Part shown: positions 1 to 6,813 of the stretch, piece by piece
Position numbering within the stretch: the stretch's first letter is position 1
Layout: the number at the start of each line of letters is the position of its first letter
From: an uncultured Clostridium sp.
Lineage (GTDB): Bacteria; Bacillota; Clostridia; TANB77; CAG-508
DNA: 25,189 nt
Assembly (NCBI GenBank): GCA_900555085.1
Contig: USJU01000005.1
Coordinates: 1 to 25,189, forward strand
Reading direction: 5' to 3'
Notes under the pieces: model-generated
What the model was told of the DNA's origin: nothing
The model's input: only the letters and a program-made list of their open reading frames with translations
Database searches by the model: none
Made by a program: the position numbers and the translations under genes

Positions 1-1
1 A

Positions 2-598
2 AATTTGTGGAATATAAATGTTTATCAATTTACAGATATAGCTATATATTTAAATAATAATTCAAGCAGTTCTTTATCAAGCAAAAATACTATTAAAGAA
101 TTATATATAGATAATATTGAGTACTCTCCATCACCTGAAAAAGGAACTCCTGAGCTATATTACAAAGCAATTGATAATTTCGGAATTCCAAGTTTAAAAG
201 ATGAAAATTTGGTACAAGATAAATTAAATTTTAAAATAATAAACTCAAAAGATACTTTAGATACAAATACTGCTAATTTTTATGAAACTTGCCAAACACC
301 AATTACATTACAGTTTGTTAATAAAGATATAAAATCAAATGCAATAATTCCAAACTCTGGAGAAGCTTTAGTTTTTGATGGTTCTTTACTTTCCAAAACC
401 AATATTGCATTAAATAATATAAAAACTTCTATTTCGTTTCATCTAAATTTAACAAACAATTTAGATGAAAAATACGTATATAACATTAAATTTGATATTC
501 CTTTAGAAGATAACGAACATTCTATTTACGAAGGAAATATTAAAAAGGAAATTACAGAGTTTTCTAATAACAAATTTTTAAAATTAAGAGGAGAATAA
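2..598 (+). CDS. Unrecognised protein, 3' fragment (5' end outside window)
   Basis: The reading frame is open to the left edge, so only the last 199 codons or so are present. There is no ATG with a ribosome site near the edge, and the first possible start is a TTG at base 5, so I treat the gene as truncated by the window rather than starting here. The protein is rich in Asn, Ser, Ile and Lys. It has no membrane segment, cysteine motif or catalytic signature that I recognise. Alternating hydrophobic and polar stretches in the last 90 residues suggest beta strands, which would fit an extracellular beta-sandwich, but this is a weak inference. Its stop lies 3 bases before the ATG of the acyl-CoA synthetase, and its last codons contain that gene's ribosome site (AGAGGAGA). 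The two are therefore almost certainly co-transcribed. Function unknown. Confidence 0.75.
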   Translation, partial: NLWNINVYQFTDIAIYLNNNSSSSLSSKNTIKELYIDNIEYSPSPEKGTPELYYKAIDNFGIPSLKDENLVQDKLNFKIINSKDTLDTNTANFYETCQTPITLQFVNKDIKSNAIIPNSGEALVFDGSLLSKTNIALNNIKTSISFHLNLTNNLDEKYVYNIKFDIPLEDNEHSIYEGNIKKEITEFSNNKFLKLRGE

Positions 599-601
599 AA
601 A

Positions 602-2326
602 ATGAGCTTAACTTTAGCTGAAAAAATGCAAAAAAAATATCACAAAACAGTTGATATAACAGATTTAAAAGATATGCTTTATAAATCTGCAAAAAAATAT
701 GGAAACAAACCTGCTTTTAAATTAAAGGATTCTATAGGAAATATCTACAATGTTTCTTACTCTAAATATAAAGAAGACGTTGTTAATTTAGGTACAGCAC
801 TTATAAATAGAGGTATGTTAAATAAAAAAATTGCTGTAATGGGTAAAAATAGTTATCATTGGGCAATTTCTTATATGGCTGCAAGTATTATTGGTGTTAT
901 TGTTCCTATAGATAAAGAATTACACAATTCTGATGTTATAAATTTTTTAAATGTTTCAGAAGCTTCTTGTATTTTGGCAGATGAAAAATATATTTCTTCT
1001 CTATTACAAGAAAAATCTAAAATAAACCACAACATAACTTTTATAAACTTTAATTCTGAAAAAACAACGGATGAATTTATTTCTTTTTCAAATTTAATCG
1101 AAGAAGGAGATAAACTTATTGAAGAAGGAGATAAATCTTTTGATAATATAAAATTAAATCCTGATGAAATGCATATTTTACTTTTCACTTCTGGTACTAC
1201 TGGAAATGCTAAAGGTGTGTGTTTATCTCATAAAAATATTTGCTCTAATATTCAATCTGTTTTTGGAATTGTAAAAGTAAAATCAACAGACCAAGTTCTT
1301 TCTATTTTGCCTATACACCATACATACGAATGTACTTTGGGTTATTTACTTGTAATTTATAGTGGTGGTACAATTGCATTTTGTGATGGTTTACGTTATA
1401 TAACCAAAAACTTTACAGAATATAAGCCAACAGTTGTGCTTTCTGTTCCCCTTTTATTAGAAAAAATTTATAAAAAAGTAGAAAATCAAATAAAAAAACA
1501 ATTACCAAAATATGCAAATAATAAAAATTTTATTGCTAGCCTTCCATTTCCTATTTTACAGATTGTAAAATACAAAGTAAATAAAACTTTAGGCGGAAGA
1601 GTTAGAGACTTTATTGTTGGAGCAGCTCCTTTAAATCCAGACCTAGTTACAGCTTTTAACAAGCTTGGTTTAAACACACTTCAAGGTTATGGTTTAACAG
1701 AATGTTCTCCTCTTGTTGCAGGTAACAACGACTTTTATTCAAACCCAAATGCTGTAGGTCTGCCAATACCAAATGTTGAATATAAAATAGATTCACCAAA
1801 TGAAAATGGAATTGGAGAAATTTTAGTAAAAGGTCCAAATGTAATGCTTGGTTACTATAATATGCCAGAAGAAACTGCAAAAGTTTTAAAAGATGGTTGG
1901 TTCTACACAGGTGATTTAGGAAAAATAGATGAGCAAGGATGGCTTTATGTTACAGGAAGACAAAAAACAGTTATTGTAACAAAAAACGGCAAAAACATTT
2001 ATCCAGAAGAAATTGAACAATTATTAAATGATACATATTTTGTAAAGGAAAGTTTAGTAATTGGCATTCAAAAAGACAAAAAAGATGAAATGTATGTGCA
2101 TGCACAAATACTACCTGATTTAGAAGTAATTCAAGAAAAATTAGGTTTAACAAATCCTTCTAAAGATGAATTAGAAAAATTATTAAAAAATACTGTTTCT
2201 GAAATAAATAGTCGAATTCCTAATTATAAACATATAAAAAGTTTTAATATAAGGGAAAATGATTTTGAAAAAACTACTACTCAAAAAATAAAACGTTACG
2301 GAAATAATTTAAAAATAAATGATTAA
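602..2326 (+). CDS. AMP-forming long-chain acyl-CoA synthetase / AMP-binding enzyme
   Basis: A 574-residue member of the ANL adenylate-forming superfamily. It activates a carboxylic acid, most likely a long-chain fatty acid, to an acyl-AMP and then transfers it to CoA. Visible motifs are the phosphate-binding loop LLFTSGTTGNAKGV near residues 193-206, the GYGLTECSPL core motif near 360, and the TGD ... YVTGRQKTVIVTKNGKNIYP hinge region around residues 437-465. The C-terminal KTTTQKIKR holds the expected catalytic Lys of the mobile lid. Length matches bacterial FadD15/long-chain ligases. The ATG follows AGAGGAGA at good spacing. A 21-base tandem duplication at 1094-1135 gives the sequence LIEEGDK twice (residues 165-178), in the linker before the phosphate loop. 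Substrate chain length cannot be read from the sequence. O-succinylbenzoate or other acid ligases are less likely given the overall pattern. Confidence 0.9.
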   Translation: MSLTLAEKMQKKYHKTVDITDLKDMLYKSAKKYGNKPAFKLKDSIGNIYNVSYSKYKEDVVNLGTALINRGMLNKKIAVMGKNSYHWAISYMAASIIGVIVPIDKELHNSDVINFLNVSEASCILADEKYISSLLQEKSKINHNITFINFNSEKTTDEFISFSNLIEEGDKLIEEGDKSFDNIKLNPDEMHILLFTSGTTGNAKGVCLSHKNICSNIQSVFGIVKVKSTDQVLSILPIHHTYECTLGYLLVIYSGGTIAFCDGLRYITKNFTEYKPTVVLSVPLLLEKIYKKVENQIKKQLPKYANNKNFIASLPFPILQIVKYKVNKTLGGRVRDFIVGAAPLNPDLVTAFNKLGLNTLQGYGLTECSPLVAGNNDFYSNPNAVGLPIPNVEYKIDSPNENGIGEILVKGPNVMLGYYNMPEETAKVLKDGWFYTGDLGKIDEQGWLYVTGRQKTVIVTKNGKNIYPEEIEQLLNDTYFVKESLVIGIQKDKKDEMYVHAQILPDLEVIQEKLGLTNPSKDELEKLLKNTVSEINSRIPNYKHIKSFNIRENDFEKTTTQKIKRYGNNLKIND

Positions 2327-2328
2327 AA

Positions 2329-2575
2329 TTACTTATATACTTGACCTCTGTTATCTGCCTTTGTAATTAAAATAATAAGTTCATTTTGAAATATTTCATA
2401 AATAATTCTATAATTGCCGAATTCTAAGTCTATACTCATTTTTACAGCCTGCCAATTTTTTTACATCTCCATTTGGTAGGCTGTAAATTGCTTTATAAAT
2501 TCTTAACCTTTGAATTTTGTCTTGTTTTTCTATAAATTTAATTGCTTTGGGTCTAATTTTAATCTTGTAAATCAT
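2329..2575 (-). pseudogene. RelE/ParE-family toxin, frameshifted
   Basis: Read on the - strand, the ATG at 2575 lies inside the antitoxin gene (17-base overlap, the usual type II arrangement). Frame 0 gives a 54-residue product beginning MIYKIKIRPKAIKFIEKQDK and ending YRLRIRQL at a TAG (2408-2410). The following bases continue in the +1 frame as FGNYRIIYEIFQNELIILIT and then KADNRGQVYK to a TAA at 2329. Joining the two at ATT-C-GGC (about 2419) restores the family sequence YRLRI-GNYRIIYE. The full span is 247 bases, which is 82 codons plus one extra base, and the restored protein of about 81 residues is a normal length for RelE/ParE mRNA interferases or gyrase inhibitors. The single added base makes this a likely dead toxin. 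A sequencing error or unusual recoding cannot be excluded. The restored stop is 2 bases from the convergent acyl-CoA synthetase stop. Confidence 0.85.
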
Positions 2576-2849
2576 CTAAAGTCAACCCCTCTCTTTTTAG
2601 TATTTCTTCAAAAGATACTGCTTCATTTAATTCCTTTTCTTTTGTTTTTTTACTTTCTGTTAAATAATCTAAGTACATTACTTTTTCAGTAATATCCATA
2701 TTTTCTATTAAAGCTGTTGGCTCAATTTTTAAGATTTCCAAATCGATTGCCTTTTCCATCAAAACTTTTACGGAATTTAAGCACTCTATATTAAGTCTTG
2801 GTGTCATTTTAATAACATCTTTAATAACTTGAATTTGTGTTTCACTCAT
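2559..2849 (-). CDS. Type II antitoxin, RelB-like
   Basis: A 96-residue, acidic protein starting MSETQIQVIKDVIK. This start is chosen because AAAGGAG stands 8 bases upstream; a longer reading frame to 2912 is open but would begin before the promoter-like TATAAT. The C-terminal tail SFEEILKREGLTLDDLQD is the kind of segment that wraps and neutralises a RelE/ParE toxin, and the next gene, overlapping by 17 bases, is a RelE/ParE-like toxin. The N-terminal half is helical and would be expected to dimerise and bind the operon promoter, but no clear ribbon-helix-helix or HTH signature was seen. It is intact while its toxin is frameshifted, so it may be a remnant, or it may still protect against related toxins elsewhere. 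The family assignment rests largely on the toxin next door. Confidence 0.75.
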   Translation of the reverse strand: MSETQIQVIKDVIKMTPRLNIECLNSVKVLMEKAIDLEILKIEPTALIENMDITEKVMYLDYLTESKKTKEKELNEAVSFEEILKREGLTLDDLQD

Positions 2850-2883
2850 ATCTTTTACTCCTTTCTTTTTATTTAATACATAT

Positions 2884-2912
2884 ATTATAACAACATGTAT
2901 TCTAAAACACAA
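2884..2912 (-). promoter_or_regulatory. Putative promoter of the toxin-antitoxin operon
   Basis: On the - strand TTGTGT (2907-2912), a 17-base spacer and TATAAT (2884-2889) stand 35 bases upstream of the antitoxin ATG. The -10 is perfect and the -35 is weak. An ACATGT palindrome within the spacer could be an autoregulatory site, but that is a guess. Confidence 0.5.
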
Positions 2913-2956
2913 TGAAAATTGTAATATTTTATAATTAATAAAATTTAGATTAAAAT

Positions 2957-2987
2957 AGTGATATAGTTTTTAATTTACTATATCACT
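2957..2987 (-). terminator. Hairpin, probable terminator of the pyrH-rseP operon
   Basis: A perfect 11-base inverted repeat (AGTGATATAGT at 2957-2967 and its complement at 2977-2987) encloses a 9-base loop. On the - strand it is followed by ATTTTAATC, a short T run. It lies between the rseP stop and the antitoxin promoter, where a terminator is expected. The stem is AT-rich, so strength is uncertain. Confidence 0.5.
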
Positions 2988-3043
2988 CATAAAAAAGTTT
3001 GTGTACTAATCTTGAAAAGTTCCTATTAAAAAACATTAACATA

Positions 3044-3072
3044 GTGATTTTTGTCCCCGTCCCAAAAATCAC
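3044..3072 (-). repeat. Short palindromic element after rseP
   Basis: A perfect 10-base inverted repeat (GTGATTTTTG at 3044-3053 and its complement at 3063-3072) surrounds a 9-base loop which on the - strand reads GGACGGGGA. It starts 6 bases after the rseP stop. There is no T run after it, so it is more likely a dispersed palindromic repeat or mRNA 3'-end stabiliser than an intrinsic terminator. The G-rich loop is unusual for this AT-rich genome. Confidence 0.55.
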
Positions 3073-3078
3073 CCAAAC

Positions 3079-3813
3079 TCATAGTATTCTTGCTATATCG
3101 TTATAGGTTACAATTAAAGATAGTGTTATTAAAAATGCAAATCCTAACATTTGTATTTTCATTTCTAATTCTTCTTTCATTGGTTTTCTTCGTATTGCTT
3201 CTATTATTAAAATTAATATTTTTCCTCCATCTAATGCTGGTATTGGTAATAAGTTTGTTACTCCTAATGATAATGAAATTACAGATAGTATATATACAAA
3301 ATCTGCTATTTCTGTGGTTGAAGATACTACACTTCCTAGTCCTACTGGTCCCATCATATCGTTCATTCCTACATTTCCTGTAAATAGCATTCTTACACTT
3401 TCAAATATGCTTGATATAAATTTTCCTGTACTTATAAATCCATATTCAATGCTTTTTTGTAAAATTGATGCCAATATAAAAAATACAATTATAGCAAATA
3501 TAATATTAACAGTTGCTCCTGCTGCAACAATTGCAATTCTTTTCCATACACTTGCCTTAGAAAAAGAACCTTCTTTATCTGAATGTTCTTCTTCTCCTTC
3601 CATACTTACAAATCCACCAAGAGGTACTAATCTTAATGCATATTTAGTTTCTTTTCCTTGCTTTTTCCATATTGTTGGTCCAAATCCTATTGCAAATTCA
3701 TTTACTCTTACTTTACACAATTTTGCAACAAGAAAATGACCTCCTTCGTGTATGAATATAAGAAATCCTAATACAAATATTATTTTAATTGCTGAAATTA
3801 TAAAATTTAACAT
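3079..3813 (-). CDS. rseP: Site-2 intramembrane metalloprotease RseP/RasP, compact form without PDZ domain
   Basis: A 244-residue zinc intramembrane protease of peptidase family M50. The first membrane segment carries HEGGH (residues 22-26), the zinc-binding HExxH with its catalytic Glu23. The last third carries NLLPIPALDGGK, whose Asp195 is the third metal ligand. The order of hydrophobic segments fits the M50 core. What is missing is the periplasm-side PDZ domain of about 80-100 residues that normally follows the second membrane segment: here the segment NIIFAIIVFFILASIL runs after a short linker into the region before the GNVGMNDMMGPVGL motif. Usual RseP/RasP proteins have about 340-420 residues. 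The position directly after cdsA in the pyrH-frr-uppS-cdsA cluster supports orthology with RseP. The expected role is regulated cleavage of membrane anti-sigma factors or signal-peptide remnants. The start has a good AGGAGAG site. Confidence 0.88.
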   Translation of the reverse strand: MLNFIISAIKIIFVLGFLIFIHEGGHFLVAKLCKVRVNEFAIGFGPTIWKKQGKETKYALRLVPLGGFVSMEGEEEHSDKEGSFSKASVWKRIAIVAAGATVNIIFAIIVFFILASILQKSIEYGFISTGKFISSIFESVRMLFTGNVGMNDMMGPVGLGSVVSSTTEIADFVYILSVISLSLGVTNLLPIPALDGGKILILIIEAIRRKPMKEELEMKIQMLGFAFLITLSLIVTYNDIARIL

Positions 3814-3830
3814 AGCTCTCCTTTTATATT

Positions 3831-3858
3831 TTAAGACGGAGAATTGCCTCCGCCTTAA
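3831..3858 (-). repeat. Palindrome overlapping the cdsA stop
   Basis: TTAAGACGGAG (3831-3841) and CTCCGCCTTAA (3848-3858) pair with a single G-U mismatch around a 6-base loop. The hairpin covers the cdsA stop codon and sits 18 bases before the rseP ATG. It is similar in GC-rich core to the covarying palindromes at 6797, 8610, 20220 and 24920, but lacks their TGTAGG flank. It may tune rseP expression or protect the upstream mRNA. Confidence 0.55.
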
Positions 3859-4664
3859 ATTAACATTAATAAAATATATGCAAATGGTGCAATAAAAATT
3901 ACACTATCAAATCTATCTAGCATTCCTCCATGTCCTGGAAGTAAATTGCTGTAATCTTTTATTCCTGTATATCTCTTTATTGTTGATGCTGCAAAGTCTC
4001 CTATTTGCCCTAATATGCTCCATATAATTGCATATGAAGTCATTAATATATAATTTAAATTAGTATTAAATACTTTATTTAAAAATACTGTATATACAAG
4101 AACAAATAAAATTGCTCCGATTAGTCCACCGATACACCCTTCAATTGTTTTTTTAGGGCTTATCTCTGAAAATTTATGTTTTCCTAAATATTTTCCAACT
4201 AAATAAGCTAGTATATCTGTTCCCCATGCTGCCATAAATATATACCACACTAATAAATTGCCCTTATTCAATCCTCTAATTAATGCTATAAAACTAAAGA
4301 ATACAAGTACATATGCCATACCAAATAATGTAACAGATATATCAATAACATTTGTCTTCATTTTACTAAAAATGCTTTCGCAAAATAATATTAGAACAAC
4401 TGCTGGTATTAATAATGTTACTATTAATGATAAATATTCTTTTGGTATTATATGTATTAAAGCTATTCCTATACAAGAAATGTAACCAAGAAATGTTACA
4501 GGTTTTGCTTTTTTTGTTGTTATAAAGCTGTTATAAAATTCGTGTACCGATATTAAGGCAATAATTGCAACAATTCCATCGAAAACATATGTATTACTTA
4601 AAATTAATATTGCAGCTATTATAGGAAAGCCTATCACTCCTGTTAAAACTCGTTTTATGTCCAT
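3855..4664 (-). CDS. cdsA: Phosphatidate cytidylyltransferase (CDP-diacylglycerol synthase)
   Basis: A 269-residue integral membrane enzyme that makes CDP-diacylglycerol from phosphatidic acid and CTP, the branch point for phosphatidylglycerol and cardiolipin. About eight hydrophobic segments span the protein. The family signature is complete near the C-terminus (residues 227-253): STIKR, then KDYSNLLPGHGGMLDRFD, including the Lys-Asp and the HGG-x-x-DR-x-D metal/CTP-binding residues. A second conserved stretch, AWGTDILAYLVGKYLGKHKF, with ISPKKTIEG after it, is the usual central motif. Length is normal. The ATG directly follows the uppS stop, and its ribosome site (GGGGGAAA) lies within the last uppS codons, so the two are probably translationally coupled. 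In many Firmicutes dxr lies between cdsA and rseP; here only 41 bases separate them. Confidence 0.96.
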   Translation of the reverse strand: MDIKRVLTGVIGFPIIAAILILSNTYVFDGIVAIIALISVHEFYNSFITTKKAKPVTFLGYISCIGIALIHIIPKEYLSLIVTLLIPAVVLILFCESIFSKMKTNVIDISVTLFGMAYVLVFFSFIALIRGLNKGNLLVWYIFMAAWGTDILAYLVGKYLGKHKFSEISPKKTIEGCIGGLIGAILFVLVYTVFLNKVFNTNLNYILMTSYAIIWSILGQIGDFAASTIKRYTGIKDYSNLLPGHGGMLDRFDSVIFIAPFAYILLMLI

Positions 4665-5372
4665 TTATTTTCCCCCAAATTTTCTATTTCTCTTTTGAAA
4701 AACTTCTATTGCCATGTCTATATCTTCTTCTGAAAAGTCTGGCCAATGTTTGTCTACAAATAAAAATTCTGTGTATGCAAGTTGCCAAAGTAAAAAGTTA
4801 CTTAAACGTAATTCTCCACTTGTTCTTATAAGTAAGTCTGGATCTGGCTCTCCAGCAGTATATAAACTATTTGAAATTGTATCTTCTGTTATTTCTTCTA
4901 CATTTATATTTCCATTTTTTACTTCATATGCAATATTCTTTACTGCAGATACTATTTCGTTTCTGCTTCCATAATTAAGTGCAATATTAAATACAACTCC
5001 TGTATTATTTTTTGTTCTTTCCATACATTTTTTTATAGATTTTTGCATTCCTTCTGAAAGCCTTGTTATATCTCCTAATACTTTTACCTTTATATTTTCT
5101 GTATCTGCTCTTTTAGAGTAATCGTCTAAATATTTTTGAAGAAGTATCATTAAAGCTCCAACTTCATCTTCTGAACGTTTCCAGTTTTCTGTAGAAAAAG
5201 CATATACTGTTATATATTCTAAACCTATTTTATTTGCATAGCGTACAATTTTTTCTAAAGTTTTTGCACCTTCTCTATGTCCTTGCTTAGGGTCTAATCC
5301 TTTTTCTCTTGCCCATCTTCTATTTCCATCCATTATTATTGCAATATGTTTAGGCATATTTTCTGTATTCAT
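4665..5372 (-). CDS. uppS: Undecaprenyl diphosphate synthase (cis-prenyltransferase)
   Basis: A 235-residue soluble cis-prenyltransferase that extends farnesyl-PP with isopentenyl-PP to the C55 carrier lipid used for peptidoglycan and wall polymers. The N-terminal motif HIAIIMDGNRRWA (residues 9-21) includes the catalytic Asp15 that binds Mg-diphosphate. YAFSTENWKRS and the C-terminal RTSGELRLSNFLLWQLAYTE are the other signature regions, with the RxSGxxRxSNF pattern that binds isopentenyl-PP. Length is typical. It lies 17 bases after frr and abuts cdsA, so it belongs to the pyrH-frr-uppS-cdsA-rseP operon. Start ATG preceded by AAAGGAGA. Confidence 0.97.
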   Translation of the reverse strand: MNTENMPKHIAIIMDGNRRWAREKGLDPKQGHREGAKTLEKIVRYANKIGLEYITVYAFSTENWKRSEDEVGALMILLQKYLDDYSKRADTENIKVKVLGDITRLSEGMQKSIKKCMERTKNNTGVVFNIALNYGSRNEIVSAVKNIAYEVKNGNINVEEITEDTISNSLYTAGEPDPDLLIRTSGELRLSNFLLWQLAYTEFLFVDKHWPDFSEEDIDMAIEVFQKRNRKFGGK

Positions 5373-5389
5373 TGCTATTCTCCTTTATA

Positions 5390-5938
5390 TTAAATTGACA
5401 TAACTTCTTTTTCTTTTTTCTCTAAAATTGCATCTATATCAGCAATTTTGGTATCTGTAAGTTTTTGAATTTCACTTTCTGCTACTTTTAAATCGTCTTC
5501 TGTTATTTCTGAATTTTTTTGTTTTGTTTTAAATTCATCAATTCCATCTCTTCTTACAGAACGAACTGCAACTTTTGCTTCCTCTGCCATTTTTTTAATG
5601 TCTTTTACTAATTCTTTTCTTCTTTCTTCTGTTAATTCTGGGAAAGCTAAACGAATAACTTTACCGTCGTTATTAGGATTAATTCCTATGTCTGATGCTA
5701 AAATAGCTTTTTCTATTTCTTTTAAAACACTTGCATCCCATGGTTGAATAACAATTAATCTTGCTTCAGGTACAGAAACTCCTGCAACTTGACTAATTTG
5801 TGTTGGAACACCATAATAATCTATTTTTACTTTGTTTAATACTGCTGGGTTTGCTCTACCAGCTCTAATTTCTGATAAATTTCTTTCATAAGCTCCTACA
5901 GCTTTTTCCATTCTATCTTCAATATTTGAATAATCCAT
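5390..5938 (-). CDS. frr: Ribosome recycling factor
   Basis: A 182-residue protein that, with EF-G, splits the post-termination ribosome. The sequence is canonical over its whole length: YERNLSEIRAGRANPAVLNK near residues 18-37, the loop YGVPTQISQVAGVSVPEAR, NPNNDGKVIRLAFPELTEER in the middle, and the long C-terminal helix with VRSVRRDGIDEFK. The helical bundle is interrupted by the expected beta domain. Length is close to the usual 185. It follows pyrH by 46 bases and has a good AAAAGGAG site. Co-transcription with pyrH and uppS is the standard arrangement in bacteria. Confidence 0.98.
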   Translation of the reverse strand: MDYSNIEDRMEKAVGAYERNLSEIRAGRANPAVLNKVKIDYYGVPTQISQVAGVSVPEARLIVIQPWDASVLKEIEKAILASDIGINPNNDGKVIRLAFPELTEERRKELVKDIKKMAEEAKVAVRSVRRDGIDEFKTKQKNSEITEDDLKVAESEIQKLTDTKIADIDAILEKKEKEVMSI

Positions 5939-5984
5939 AATTTTTTCTCCTTTTCTTTTTAGCCATATTTTGTTTTGCCTTTTC

Positions 5985-6692
5985 TTAAGATACTATTGTA
6001 CCTATTTTTTCTCCTTTAACAGCTCTTACAATATTTTTAGGGTCTGCTATTCCAAAAACAAGTAATGGTAAATGATTATCTCTACTCATTGCTGTTGCAG
6101 TTGAATCCATAACTTTTAAATCTTTTTCTAATACATCCATATATTTTATAGCATCATATTTTATAGCATTTGCATCTATTTTTGGATCTGCAGAATATAC
6201 TGCATCTATTGCTTTTCCTAAAAGTATTATGTCTGCATTAATTTCTGTTGCTCTTAATACTGCTGCTGTATCTGTTGTAAAGTAAGGATGACCTGTACCA
6301 CATGCAAAAATTACAACTCTTCCTCTTTCTAAATGTTTAATTGCTTTTCTTTGAATATATGGTTCAGCTATCTCTCTCATTTCTATTGCTGTTTGAACTC
6401 TTGAATATATTCCTCTTGCTTCTAATGCATCTTGAAGAGCAAGTCCGTTCATGGCTGTTGCAAGCATTCCCATGTAATCTGCTGTTGTTCTTTCCATTTG
6501 ATGTCCTTGACGTCCACGCCAAAAGTTTCCACCACCTACAACTATTGCAACTTGAACCCCCATATCTACAACTTCTTTTATTTCATCACAAATTTTTCCA
6601 ACAGTTTCAACATCAACACCTGTTTTCTTTTCTCCAGCTAATGCTTCTCCGCTTAATTTTAAAAGTACTCGTTTATACTTTGCTTCATTCAA
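5985..6692 (-). CDS. pyrH: Uridylate kinase (UMP kinase)
   Basis: A 235-residue amino acid kinase family enzyme that phosphorylates UMP to UDP using ATP, in the cytoplasm. KLSGEAL near residues 12-18 and VGGGNFWRGRQG near 52-63 form the nucleotide-binding loops; MDSTATAMSRDNHLPLLVF near the C-terminus is the UMP kinase signature that distinguishes it from glutamate and aspartate kinases. I place the start at a TTG (6690-6692), because the only strong ribosome site (AGGAGAGG) lies 7 bases upstream of it. An in-frame ATG at 6713 would put that site inside the coding region and has no ribosome site of its own. The TTG start also gives a typical N-terminus. rpsB and tsf, often upstream of pyrH, are absent; the split transketolase genes stand there instead. 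Confidence 0.95.
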   Translation of the reverse strand: MNEAKYKRVLLKLSGEALAGEKKTGVDVETVGKICDEIKEVVDMGVQVAIVVGGGNFWRGRQGHQMERTTADYMGMLATAMNGLALQDALEARGIYSRVQTAIEMREIAEPYIQRKAIKHLERGRVVIFACGTGHPYFTTDTAAVLRATEINADIILLGKAIDAVYSADPKIDANAIKYDAIKYMDVLEKDLKVMDSTATAMSRDNHLPLLVFGIADPKNIVRAVKGEKIGTIVS

Positions 6693-6729
6693 AATATATC
6701 CTCTCCTATTCATATTTTTTACAATTCGT

Positions 6730-6759
6730 ATTCTATCATACTTTGTTTAATGTTGTATA
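6730..6759 (-). promoter_or_regulatory. Putative pyrH promoter with extended -10
   Basis: On the - strand TATACA (6754-6759), 18 bases, then TAGAAT (6730-6735) preceded by TGA, giving a TGn extended -10. It lies about 40 bases before the TTG start of pyrH and just after the palindrome that ends the transketolase gene. Spacing is acceptable; the -35 matches four of six. Confidence 0.45.
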
Positions 6760-6796
6760 GGTATTTTTTGAAAAAATTAAATTTTGTTTAAAATAA

Positions 6797-6811
6797 GCGA
6801 CCAATGGTCGC
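6797..6811 (-). repeat. Palindrome of the covarying family, likely transketolase terminator
   Basis: GCGACCA (6797-6803) and TGGTCGC (6805-6811) form a perfect 7-base stem. On the - strand it follows the transketolase stop (TAGAGGCG...) directly and is followed by TTATTTT, so it can act as a terminator. Its flank (TAGAGGCG) resembles the TGTAGGGGCG flank of the copies at 20220 and 24920. Confidence 0.6.
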
Positions 6812-6813
6812 CT

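Noticed and set aside
2405..2470. Programmed frameshifting producing active toxin
   Set aside because: No slippery heptamer plus structure is seen at the shift point; the A7 run lies too far upstream and slipping there would change conserved residues. A plain one-base lesion is simpler.
2850..2912. Longer antitoxin start at 2912
   Set aside because: It would lie upstream of, and include, the promoter -10 and the ribosome site of the shorter form.
3051..3383. Open frames opposite to rseP and to most other genes
   Set aside because: They are Leu/Phe-rich antisense shadows of genes with strong family matches and have no ribosome sites or conserved motifs.
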